A stretch of 64,000 nt of DNA from Enchytraeus crypticus. Taxonomy: Eukaryota > Annelida > Clitellata > Enchytraeida > Enchytraeidae. The stretch is from positions 62,001-126,000 of the forward strand of contig CAJHZI010000238.1 of NCBI GenBank assembly GCA_905160935.1. Direction: 5' to 3'. The notes under the pieces are model-generated. The model had not been told where the DNA came from, did not search any database, and saw only the letters and a list, made by a program, of their open reading frames with translations. Below, one piece after another: positions 22,901-32,518 of this stretch; the stretch's first letter is position 1, and every line of letters starts with the position of its first letter. The position numbers and the translations under genes are program-made.

Positions 22901-25409
22901 AAACTAATCTGCAGTTCAAACTAATCTGCAGTTTAAACTAATCTGCAGTTTAAACTTTAATGGTGTAACTAAGCAACTGCGTAAACGCCCGAAAACAGGC
23001 TCGCAGCTACTCGTCATATTCAAGCTTGCAGAATATCAAATGGTGACTAATCAGTAGTTTATGCAACTGTTGAGGTTTATACACTTGATTATCTCACTAG
23101 TGAATATGACCAGAAGTGAAACTATGCGACTACGATCCCACGATCTCAGTTAATTTCATAGACGTCAACATGAAAACTGAGGTCAGCACTAGTGGGATCA
23201 TTAAACTAGATTTCTAACCGTCAATATCAAGAAATCATCATCGTTATGTTATTTATACATCATCGTGATGTTGCTACCTTAATGGTATTATCATCATCAT
23301 CATATATTTTATCATCGGAATATCAATATCATCGTGATACTTTATCATCGCGATATATCTGTAACATTGATACTGTAAATCTAATTAACTTACTAGTTAC
23401 GAATTGATTCATCAACAGACAAATTGATTAATTAATTGACTAGCAAATAATAGATTAACTGATTGATTAACAGATTTATTAATTGATTGACAGGCACTGG
23501 CACTAACGCCTGCTACGTCGAAAAAATGGATCGCGTAAAGTACTTCGACAGAACGGCCTACAAAGAAAAAGCAAATGAGGTTTTCTATAATATTTTAACT
23601 TCTCTTGATCTCTCATTGGTAATTTAATTCACGCTTTCCCATTTATAGTCATACTTTACTCGATATGCACACGTGGTTCATTCAATACTCGCACGTAAAT
23701 GTACATGCAATAGTTACCTTCGTTTAGAGACCTTAATTCTGATTGATATGTTGCTCTTCGGATTGATTGATATTTAGATTCGTAACTTCGTTCACATCAT
23801 ATTGAGGGGTTGAAATGCGTGCTAAATCATTGTTAGTTTGAGATTGTATTGTTGTACTTGTTCGTGTATAAGATGACTAATATGGTTTTGTATATTTTAT
23901 TGGTTACTGATGATTAGTACTGACAATTTACACCAAACAAAGCTAAGATCAAGGTTTTCTAAGTGAATGGATATCGAGTCTTTATAAAGATTCTACTTTA
24001 TACTTTTAGTACATACTAAAATACTACTGCTTGATAAATATTTGATCAATTAATTAAACAATCGATTAATTAATTGATAATAGGTGATTATCAACACGGA
24101 GTGGGGAGGTTTTGGAGAGGATGGATGTCTAGATTTCATCAGGACTCGACTGGATAAGGACGTGGACATCCTATCCATCAATCCGGGTCGTCAAATGTTG
24201 GTCCAGCTCTAAGTCTTTTAATTACACCTTTATTTAACTCTCTAAACGAGAACTTATTAACAGAGTACATGATACAGATTTTCTAGGGATGAATCAAATA
24301 GTAATAGTAACTTACTGTTACCTTAATCTTTGTGACGGTAGCTCGAGTGTGTCGAGTCGTCTTGAAGAGAAGCCTTGTGCCTCTGAACCTTGACTTTAAG
24401 CACACTACAACCTACAGATTTTCTGTTATCACATCACTTGTGCTATTAGATCATGTGTGCTATCACACCACTTGTGCTCCCATTCATCACTTGAATGATC
24501 ATATGTGCTATCATTCATTCATTCATTTATTCGTTCACTCATGCATGCATTCATTCATTCATGCATTCATTCATTCATGCATTCATTCATTCATGCATTC
24601 ATTCATTCATTCTATAATTTGTTTACTAATTGTCGGATTGATTGCGGATTATTTGATTGATTGACAGATACGAGAAGATGATATCTGGTTTATATCTGGG
24701 AGAGCTAGTACGTAGAATAGTGCTACGATGTGTCGACCTGGAGCTTATGCTTGACGGAGTGAAGACGAGACAATTAGAAACAGCATGGACTCTTCAAACC
24801 AAATATATATCTGATATTGAAAGGTATAAGTACTTAACACTGCTGTGTAATAGATATGTAATAGATATGAAATAGATATGTGTAGTAGTAAATAGAAAGC
24901 AGTGACGGATAGTCTATTTTATTAGAGTATTATTTGCTGAATTCATTGGCAAGAATGGAATTGAATAGAATTAAAGGAAGATATCGGCAGGATTTAGCTC
25001 ATTAGGGTTAGATTCGCGTCAGTAATTATATAATCGAAGTTAAGCTAAAAAGGCCTCGGTTAGCATATGGTTTAGTGACGACTTTAGAAGACCTAGTTTT
25101 GACAACTTGAATGACAAAATCCCAGGGTGTTGAAAGATTATTCTTAAATCGGTGCGGGGCTGCAATTGATGCGCCATCAAAAGCCAACGACTACTAATAA
25201 CCACGGAGAGGAGTAAGGAAATGGGCCTTAAACAAGTATTTGCGCTTCTTGACCCAGTGTGCCGTTATACAGACGAAGCGTCTTAGAGGATCGCGCATTA
25301 GAATGTAGAGATGAAGAGGAAAGCAGAAGACAGATGTAGCTGATTTGGTAAAGTCCCCTAAAATTATCATTAATTAGTACAGTATATGATGAGAGAAAGA
25401 GAGGAGAGT

Positions 25410-25454
<45 letters not shown>

Positions 25455-27519
25455 CAGTGTTACCACGATGGATCTGATATTTGTAAGATATACTCCATAA
25501 ATCAACGCGATCATCAGCGCGATCATCAGCGTGATTGATTGACTGATTTATTGCTCGGTGGACTCCTTGTTTTATTGATTTATAGATCGAGTATTAAGAA
25601 ATAGGAAGAAGAGTTGGAGAGAAAACATTATAAGGGGGGAAGGTCTATTAATGGAGGACACAGAACGTAGAATGGAAGGAAAAAAGGCAGGGGCAAGCCG
25701 AGATTAGGTATGTTAAATGACCCACTCATATGTGGAAATGATGAGGAAAGCGGAAGACAGAGAAGAGCGGAGGCGTTATATGCAATGGACCTGCCAGTAG
25801 GCAGTGCACTAAGAGAGAGAGAGATCGAGTATTGATTGAGTGATTGATTGATTGATTGATTTATTGATCGAGTATTGGTTGATTGATTGATTTATTGATT
25901 GATTACACAGTGACGACGAGTCGACAGGCTATGCTAACACTATATCGGTGCTGAAGCTGATGGGATACTCCAGTCCAGGACCTAAGGATTGCGCTAAGCT
26001 TCATCATATCTGTGACGTCATCACTATCAGGGCCGCCTATCTAGTGGCTGCAGGTAGGTCCATCAGTCAGCTATTTTATTCTATTTATTTATTTTACTTC
26101 AATCATCATCATCGTCTTCCCTTTCATCCCAGTTTAACTAGTGTCTGGATAACAATAGATTTTCTCCAATCCTCTCTGACCCACATCATAGTTAATCCCC
26201 TATTTTTCTATATTTTTTATTTATTTTACTGCAGTCCACATAAAAGGTCAATAATCATTCGCACCTAAATAAAACACCTTCTAGTCAAGGCAAATACCCA
26301 AGTAAACAATTCTACATTAAACATAATAGTGATTTATTATAGAGAGTATTTCGTCAATCGAATTGGACACTCACTTATTGACACCTACTTACATAAATTA
26401 ATTAATTAAAATAAATTTGTCCAAAACGGTGCAAGCCAAAATCAGGGAGTTCAGTACGAGGAAGGGTACTAGTGGAATGGAGGTGGTACTAATGGTATGG
26501 AGGATTGTACATGTGTATGTGACTATTAATAAGCAGATGGGTGTGCAATTGTGTACATAGAAAATTGGTTTAAAACCTATTTCAAATCAGCCCAGGGTTT
26601 CGCGAAGCGTTAATGTTTTAAATGCTACTAAACTACTTACTGTTGCCATTTGATGATGTCACTGGTACGCGTCAGGTATAGCAGTGCTCGTGAACAGAGT
26701 GAATGAGCCACTGGTGACGGTAGCTGTGGACGGGAGTTTGTTCAGATTTCATCCTCACTTCAAACGTAAAATGATTGACATGACGAATCTGTTAATCCAC
26801 AAACATATCCAGGTACCGCTCAGTATTACATAGAATAGTACTCAATGATACTTCAAATGGAGTAGTACTCAATGATACTTCGAATAGAATAGTACTCAAT
26901 AATACTTCGAATGGAGTAGTACTCAATGATACTTTCAATAGAATAGTACTCAATGATACTTTCAATAGAATAGTACTCAATGATACTTTCAATAGAATAG
27001 TACTCAATGATACTTTCAATAGAATAGTACTCAATAATACTTTCAATAGAATAGTACTCAATGACACTTTCAATAGAATAGTACTCAATAATACTTTCAA
27101 TAGAATAGTACTCAATGACACTTTCAATAGAATAGTACTCAATGATACTTTCAATAGAATAGTACTCAATGATACTTTCAATAGAATAGTACTCAATGAT
27201 ACTTTCAGTAGAATAGTACTCAATGATACTTTCAGTAGAATAGTACTCAAGGATACTTTCAGTAGATAATACTCAATGATACTTTCAGTAGATAATACTC
27301 AATGATACTTTCAGTAGAATAGTACTCAATGATACTTTCAATGGAATAGTACTCAACGATACTTCGAATAGAATAGTACTCAATGATACTTCGAATAGAA
27401 TAGTACTCAATGATACTTCGAATAGAATGGTACTCAATAATACTTTCAGTAGAATGGTACTCAATGATACTTTCAATAGATAGTACTCAATGATACTTCG
27501 AATTGAGTATATCTGTATA

Positions 27520-27590
<71 letters not shown>

Positions 27591-27752
27591 GCCAATATAT
27601 ATATTATATATATATATACATGTATATAGTAATTGCAGTAACTGCCACAAAACTTAACGAATGGATAAACTTCAAACTGGAGAAAGTCTATTCGTATCCC
27701 GACCCTGGTTAAACTGGGACTTAAGGGAAGATGATGATGATGATGATGATGA

Positions 27753-27821
<69 letters not shown>

Positions 27822-28422
27822 TCTCTTAGTGCACTGCCTACTGGCAGGTCCATGATATATGACTCCTCCACTCTTCTCTGTCTTCCACTTTCCTTTACAT
27901 TTGCGCAACGAATTGTAAACTCTACAGTGTCCCAAGCACAGCATAGAAATGTACTATATCCGTTTCAAAACCATTCCACTGAGCAACAAGCTGAGCCCTC
28001 TACATAATTTGCGACATTTAGCACACTTCACTGCATAAACTTGACAGTTAATCAATAGAAAGACTAAATGGTTGCATAAATTGATTTATTTATTTATTGA
28101 TTAATCGATTGCTTGATTGATTATATGATTGTTAATTGATTGATTGGTCAAATGATTGATTGATTGATTGATTGAGTGACTGATTTATTAAATGATTTAT
28201 TGATTTAATGATTATTGATGGATTGATTGACCGCATGATCGATTAATCGATTGATTGATTGATAACGTGTTTCAGATGTCCATGATGTTATCTGAGGACG
28301 GCAGTGGTAAGGGGGCGGCGCTTGTGGCTGCCGTGGCTCATCGTACAGTTCAGAGGTCACGAGAGAGTGCGAGGACTTCAGAGGCCGGGCTACCGGGGAC
28401 TGAACCCCCCACTGAGGGATAG
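19954..28422 (+). CDS. HK: hexokinase (single catalytic domain)
   Basis: Exons: 19954-20104, 20382-20521, 21099-21314, 22750-22855, 23494-23579, 24084-24196, 24668-24823, 25911-26053, 26676-26812, 28276-28422 (stop TAG at 28420). All phases join, giving 464 residues, the size of a single-domain 50-kDa hexokinase. Motifs in order: phosphate-binding 'YLAVDLGGTNFRVLIVEL'; sugar-binding 'FTFSFPCKQTSL' and 'IAWTKGFNCSG'; 'LLNDTVG' with the catalytic Asp; 'IIGTGTNACYVE'; 'INTEWGGFGEDG'; 'INPGRQIYEKMISGLYLGE'; 'VDGSLFRFHPHF'; C-terminal 'MLSEDGSGKGAALVAAVA'. All core residues I can place are intact, so an active enzyme phosphorylating glucose or related hexoses with ATP is expected. The start is uncertain: the first exon opens V-R-A-M-M-K after a repeat-derived acceptor, so a short upstream coding exon may exist. 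The 24196 donor (AAT|GTTGGT) is non-consensus but phase-correct. Confidence 0.95.
20188..20330 (-). mobile_element. SINE-A copy, truncated
   Basis: The 3' two-thirds of SINE-A in minus orientation in a hexokinase intron. The tRNA-like part is lost. Confidence 0.82.
20537..20605 (+). repeat. TCAA tetranucleotide array just after a hexokinase donor
   Basis: CAATCAATCATTCATTCAAT-type repeat starting about 15 nt after the donor at 20522. It is one of only three sense-TCAA arrays near splice sites in the window. Confidence 0.9.
20615..20925 (-). mobile_element. LINE-A 3' tail
   Basis: A 99-codon minus-strand frame reading 'QSRLRWYGYFVRKADQDVVK', 'ELDAKPERGRPQLTWDAVIK' and 'GLTDDMVWDRLEKVYSYPE', the C-terminal end of a non-LTR retrotransposon polyprotein. 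It lies in a hexokinase intron. Confidence 0.88.
21520..21705 (-). mobile_element. repeat D copy
   Basis: Contains TTGCACCGTTTTTGAAC and GACAGTAGCACTATAATC, ending in a TTG repeat. Related copies: 26400, 30300 (-), 33636, 39690 (-), 40960, 42838 and 47925 (-). No open frame is evident and its class is unknown. Confidence 0.65.
21998..22600 (+). repeat. ~340-bp tandem duplication containing LINE-B tail and TG-rich sequence
   Basis: About 22014-22260 and 22354-22600 match closely: the LINE-B tail (GAGGCAGGCCGAGATTAGAT through GTGCACTAAGAGAGATATCG), then ATGTATGTGTGATTGTGTTT and further TG repeats. A TA tract separates the copies. Confidence 0.88.
22594..22640 (+). pseudogene. partial duplicate of a hexokinase exon
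   Basis: TGTGGCTCTACTGAACGATA and the bases after it repeat the catalytic-Asp region of exon 22750-22855 ('VALLNDTV') with a few changes, 190 bp upstream in the same intron. The copy lacks the exon start (KLSGNVG) and continues into TG repeat, so it is not a usable exon. Confidence 0.85.
22866..22955 (+). repeat. TCAA motif and 17-bp minisatellite after a hexokinase donor
   Basis: The donor at 22856 is followed by CGATCAATCAATC and then about five copies of AAACTAATCTGCAGTT[C/T]. Confidence 0.88.
24500..24665 (+). repeat. (CATT)n array passing into TTGA before an acceptor
   Basis: CATTCATTCATG-type repeats end about 24610. TTTGATTGATTGACAG at 24652-24667 then leads directly into hexokinase exon 24668-24823. 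Confidence 0.9.
25020..25272 (+). mobile_element. SINE-C copy (5S rRNA-derived)
   Basis: Starts TCGAAGTTAAGCTAAAAAGG, then CCTCGGTTAGCATATGG, resembling the 5S rRNA internal promoter region. A body with CCCAGGGTGTTGAAAGATTA follows and it ends near TGACCCAGTGTGCCGTTATA. Sister copies are at 30790 and 47215. Confidence 0.82.
25580..25823 (+). mobile_element. LINE-B 3' tail
   Basis: Same terminal block as 8595-8903 ('RNRKKS...GEGLLMED'), ending CAGTAGGCAGTGCACTAAGA plus GA repeats. A GA microsatellite and another LINE-B scrap lie at 25280-25450. Confidence 0.83.
25824..25905 (+). repeat. TTGA array abutting a hexokinase acceptor
   Basis: GATTGATTGATTTATTGATC repeats end in TTGATTGATTACACAG, the 3' splice site of exon 25911-26053. 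Confidence 0.93.
26100..26215 (-). mobile_element. LINE-A 3' tail fragment
   Basis: AATCATCATCATCGTCTTCC followed by the reverse complement of the LINE-A terminal block (CCAGTTTAACTAGTG...TTTTCTCCAATCC). Confidence 0.8.
26400..26515 (+). mobile_element. repeat D fragment
   Basis: GTCCAAAACGGTGCAAGCC, then a segment with AGGAAGGGTACTAGTGGAAT that also occurs (reverse complement) beside the repeat D copy at 21520. Confidence 0.6.
26822..27500 (+). repeat. 27-bp minisatellite, about 24 copies
   Basis: Units of AGAATAGTACTCAATGATAC plus TTTCAAT or TTCGAAT. The array begins about 10-20 bp after the hexokinase donor at 26813. Long repetitive minus-strand frames across it are artefacts. Confidence 0.96.
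27524..27910. repeat. nested TA arrays with LINE-A (+) and LINE-B (-) tail fragments
   Basis: TA runs at 27524-27590 and 27756-27816. Between them is a LINE-A tail (ACTGGAGAAAGTCTATTCG to a GATGAT run, 27668-27755). After them is a minus-strand LINE-B end (CTTAGTGCACTGCCTACTGG, 27826-27905). Confidence 0.85.
28082..28262 (+). repeat. TTGA array upstream of the last hexokinase exon
   Basis: GATTGATTGATTGATTGAG-type repeats with interruptions end 14 nt before the CAG acceptor of exon 28276-28422. Confidence 0.93.
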
Positions 28423-28524
28423 TTTTTATGAGGGGGGGGGGGCGAGGCAGTTTATTTGGATCTGCGGAGTCTAACTATGATCTTAAATAAGATTAATTCT
28501 TCCGTGACAATTGTTTAGGAAAGG

Positions 28525-28840
28525 ATCGAGACGTATGGGTCGAGATCGAGATGTATAGGTCGAGATCGAGATGTATGGGTCGAGATCGAGATGTATGGGT
28601 CGAGATAGAGACGTATGGGTCGAGATAGAAACGTATGGGTCGAGATCGAGACGTATGGGCCCAGATCGAGACGCATGGGTCGAGATCGAGACGTATGGAT
28701 CGAGATCGAGACGTATGGGTCGAGATCGAGACGTTTGGGTCGAGATCGAGACGTATGGGTCGAGATCGAGACGTATGGGTCGAGATCGAGACGTATGGGT
28801 CGAGATCGAGACGTATGGGTCGAGATCGAGACGTATGCGC
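28525..28840. repeat. 20-bp minisatellite open in several frames
   Basis: Sixteen copies of GATCGAGACGTATGGGTCGA. Because 20 is not a multiple of 3 and the unit has no stop, overlapping frames stay open on both strands with 20-residue Arg/Asp-rich repeats. It starts about 100 bp after the hexokinase stop. I treat it as non-coding. Confidence 0.93.
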
Positions 28841-28861
28841 GGAGCCAAAATGTAATAGATT

Positions 28862-28935
28862 TCAGTTATTGCTCTTTCCGTCACTGATGTCACTTTCGAG
28901 AGAGAAAACTGACGTTAAAATATGCTTTAGCTTTA
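28862..28935 (+). mobile_element. SINE-B 3' fragment
   Basis: CGTCACTGATGTCACTTTCG followed by AGAAAACTGACGTTAA matches the SINE-B body; the tRNA-like head is missing. No gene is seen from 28936 to 29474. Confidence 0.7.
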
Positions 28936-29474
28936 GCATTTTATTCGTTGGAGTCACAATGTAAGAGCTTCTTCATCTACCCAGGCTTTGGACTCGTATC
29001 GACTCTATCGAGCAGTAAACTGCTTTGTCGATTCTTTAAATGCGCTGATAGTTATCATGAAGTTAATACTGCATGTTTTAGTTTGATTGGAGTTTTTCTG
29101 GAGCGTAGATTACTGGATGGTTTGTATCTGTTGACTTTAGCATAAGATACGTTACCCTAACAATGTAAATCAGTGACATTCAGCTGCAATTAGTTCTCAT
29201 TCCATCATAAAGATGGCGCTAGGGTTTTATAATGTAATCTCACGGCTAGGAGCATAAAGGTAAGTCTAGGAGAGTGTGAGAGTGGAGATGAGTGTGGCAA
29301 CGTCATGATCTGAGCACAAACTGTATGCGTGTGTGTGTGAGAGAGAGAGAGAGCTTATATAAGATAGGCGATTAATCTGACAGATGCAGTGAAATTACGT
29401 TTAGGCTTCTGAAATTGCTACAAAAATATAAACGTATGGAAAAGTCTCAAATAGGGAATTGACTATGTGATGTG

Positions 29475-29567
29475 GGTGGGACAGATGGGATTTGAGAAAG
29501 TCTTTGCGTTTCCTGACCCTGGTTGAACTGGGATTCAAGGAAAGATGATGATGATGATGATGATGTG
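29475..29567 (+). mobile_element. LINE-A 3' tail fragment
   Basis: TGGGATTTGAGAAAGTCTTT, then CCTGACCCTGGTTGAACTGG and a GATGAT run. Sequence to 30290 is AT-rich with no gene recognised. Confidence 0.8.
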
Positions 29568-30299
29568 GTGAAACTACAAACAGTTAACTGCTAACTTTAC
29601 GTATTCCGTAAGTGTAGACTAACCCAAATAGCGATGAAGGCAAAGGGACACTAGCTCAAGTATGACATGTTCCTTAGTTAACGATTATATTCTATGCAAA
29701 AAGCAAAGTGCATATGCTTATAAACTCGACTGGTTCGGTGACGAAACTTCAATGTTGTTTGACGAGTTTAAGATGTCGTTTCGGAGCTCATGCATATATG
29801 TGCTAGACTTATTTCAGAAATTGCCTATACTCTATAGGCCCTATTGACTCAATTATTATTGTAGCTATTAGGAGTTAATAATAAGTTATATAATTTAATT
29901 TATTAAATATTGCAATTTATATTGTATTGAAATAATTTAAGATAAGATTTATGATTTTCGATTTTCGATTTTCAAAATCACAACTTTATTTTGATCGTAC
30001 AAATGAAAGATGAATTTGAAGTTTATTTTAAATATTTTAATCTTTCTAATAATGATGTTCTTGACACTTAAGCTTAATATTTATGGAATAGTTAAAAATA
30101 GTTAATTCTTGACAAAATAAATCTAGAGCTAATTTCTGTATTTTTCATCGGTTTAAATGATTCACTAATGAGCTATTTTTATCTTCTAGCAGAATAGTGG
30201 CAAATATCTAGAGCGAAACTCTAACTGCAAACCTATGAGGAATGCACAATCACGCCTAAGCCACAATATTAAACGACTTTCTGTTTATATTGAGCTCTT

Positions 30300-30440
30300 T
30301 ATCTCTGTATTCGGAGTTTGCACAGTTTTGGACCTTCATTTTTCTCACCGACTTGATTTGTCTCAATGGTGCTCGATGTTGTCATGGACGAAAGTAGCAC
30401 TCTAATTGTTGTAATTGTTACTATTATTATTACTTATCCA
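30300..30440 (-). mobile_element. repeat D copy
   Basis: TTTGCACAGTTTTGGACCTT and TGGTGCTCGATGTTGTCATG, ending in an ATT repeat. It matches the family at 39690 and 47925. Confidence 0.68.
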
Positions 30441-30789
30441 AACTATATACTATACAGTATTATTAAGATAGGACTCGAAATAATTTCGAAAATATCGCTT
30501 GAACTTCGACAAACTGGTATCATACTGGCGGTCTACGACTAAATAATAGCTCAAAAAGCGAAGAGAAATTTGTAGTACCGCAAACAACTTTAAATTAATA
30601 TAGTGAATTCAGACTCTAAACCATCCACTCCATCACATAACTCCATTCTATCACATAACTCCATTCTATCATATAACTCCATTCTATCACATAACTCCAC
30701 TCAACAATATAACTTCACTCCATCACAACTCATTAGTAGGCAATCAAAATGTTAAAGTCTGTTTTGTCACTTCAATATTAAGGGGGGAT

Positions 30790-31012
30790 TTAGCGAACTC
30801 AGTTAAGCTGCGCGTCAGTTGAACGAAGTAAAGCCACGCTGCACGCGGTTAGTAAATTGTGGGCGACCACTTTGGAAGACCGCGTGTAGACAGCTTTGAA
30901 AGTAAACAATCCCCAGGGTGTTGGAGGTTATTCTTAAATCCGCGCCGGCTGCTATTGGAGCGCCAACAAAAGGCAACGATTACTAATAACCATGGAAAGG
31001 AATGGAGGAAAT
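30790..31012 (+). mobile_element. SINE-C copy (5S rRNA-derived)
   Basis: GCACGCGGTTAGTAAATTGT, then GGGCGACCACTTTGGAAGAC and CGCGTGTAGACAGCTTTGAA align with the 5S rRNA 3' half. The shared SINE-C body follows. Confidence 0.82.
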
Positions 31013-31515
31013 AACGAAAACTACAAAAACAGAAACTTAAGAAAGGAAACATTGTAAACACATGCGGTATGTCATGTGTGTAACTATACGGAATAAAATA
31101 AAATAAAATAAAAATAATATCATACCGCCGGAAATTGAATCCTATCGCCATACGCTTTCGTTGTGCATCCAGAGTTTTCAGAACACATTATGAAAGAAAC
31201 TTCATTCATCTATTAAGTGCAACACTTAGCAAAATCCATTTATCAAAATCTAACAACCGTTTAACAAAAAATATTTAATCTATGAAATGAACGAGCAATA
31301 TAATTTAACAAAAGTTAAAACATATTTATAGTTTGTCTGCATCTGAATAAATTAGAGAAATGCTGCAGCATTGAGGAGCGGCTAGCAGACCGCAGTGGTT
31401 TCTAGGCACTTGGGTTCGAACCACTTGTGACCCGAACAATCTTCCTGTTTAAACGCGTAGCACTCTGTCTCACCCACCCCCACTTGTAGGGGTGCGGCAG
31501 GGCAGGGGCACACCA
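31013..31515. other. spacer, no gene seen
   Basis: AT-rich unique sequence after SINE-C, with an AAAATAAAATAAAA run near 31095-31115. Confidence 0.5.
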
Positions 31516-31519
31516 TCTG

Positions 31520-32010
31520 CATTACAATCAATCAATACAATCAATCAGCAATACAGTCAATACAAACAATCGATACATTGATCCATCAATCAGCAAAACG
31601 ATCAATCAATACATTGATCAATCGATCAGCAATACAATCAATCGATAGGTTAATCAATCAATTAGCAATACAATCAATTGATACGTTAATCAATCAGCAA
31701 TACAATCAATCGATACTTAAAAAATCAATCAGCAATACAATAAATCAATATATTGATCAATCAATCAGCAGTTCAATCAAGCAATACATTAGTCAATCAA
31801 TCAACGATACCATCAATCGAAGCATTGATCAATCAATTAGCAACACAATCAATCGATACGTTAATCAACCAATCAGCAATACAATCAATCGATACATTGA
31901 TCAGTCAATCAGCAGTACAATCAATCGATACGTTGATTAATCAATGAGCAATACAATCAATCGATACGTTAATCAACCAATCAGCAATATAGTCAATTTA
32001 TCAATCAGTC
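31520..32010 (-). repeat. CAAT-rich ~36-bp minisatellite downstream of the SAXO gene
   Basis: CAATCAATCGATACATTGAT and AATCAGCAATA-type units, about 14 copies. In the sense of the SAXO gene it reads TTGATTGA. Plus-strand Asn/Gln/Ser-rich frames through it are artefacts. Confidence 0.93.
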
Positions 32011-32279
32011 AGTCTATCGATGAAAGAGGCCAACAAATTACCCATTAGATCAAATTAAGTCAAAAGATTGGTGAATAAGACAAATAGTCAAAATTCAGCC
32101 AATGAATCAATCAATCACCATAAAATTGTAGGTATCAATAACGCCGGTATTGGCACACGATATGCAGTCAATCAAATAACAATTAATTCATCAATCAATC
32201 AGTCAACAAATCATCATTGCATAACTATGAAAATCACTCAAATTCATAATCATTTCAGCCCAACTGCTGAAATAACAAA

Positions 32280-32518
32280 ATAAACCAGGGAATGGCATCG
32301 TAGACGAACTGATGAAATAACATAGTTACAACCAGGGAATGGTATCGTAGCCTCATTGAAAATATAACATAATGACAACCAGGGAAAGGTATCGTAGACT
32401 AAGTGCTGAAATAACATAATAACAACCAGGGAATGGCATCGTAGCCTAATTAATGAAATAACATAATAGCAACCAGGGAATTGCATCGTAGCCTAACTGC
32501 TGATATAACATAACAACG
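32280..32518. repeat. ~45-bp minisatellite overlapping the SAXO 3' end
   Basis: Five copies of GAAATAACATAATAACAACC, then AGGGAATGGCATCGTAGCCT. The last partial unit overlaps the final codons and stop of the SAXO model. Confidence 0.9.

Noticed and set aside
26792-27871. Minus-strand frames with repeated STILLKVSL and poly-(Ile-Tyr)
   Set aside because: They translate the 27-bp minisatellite and TA repeats.
28483-28964. Overlapping Arg/Asp-rich repeat proteins on both strands
   Set aside because: The 20-bp unit lacks stops and phases through all frames; no splice or start context supports a gene.
31578-31947. Asn/Gln/Ser-rich frames in the CAAT array
   Set aside because: Repeat translation; the strand and composition follow the array, not a gene.
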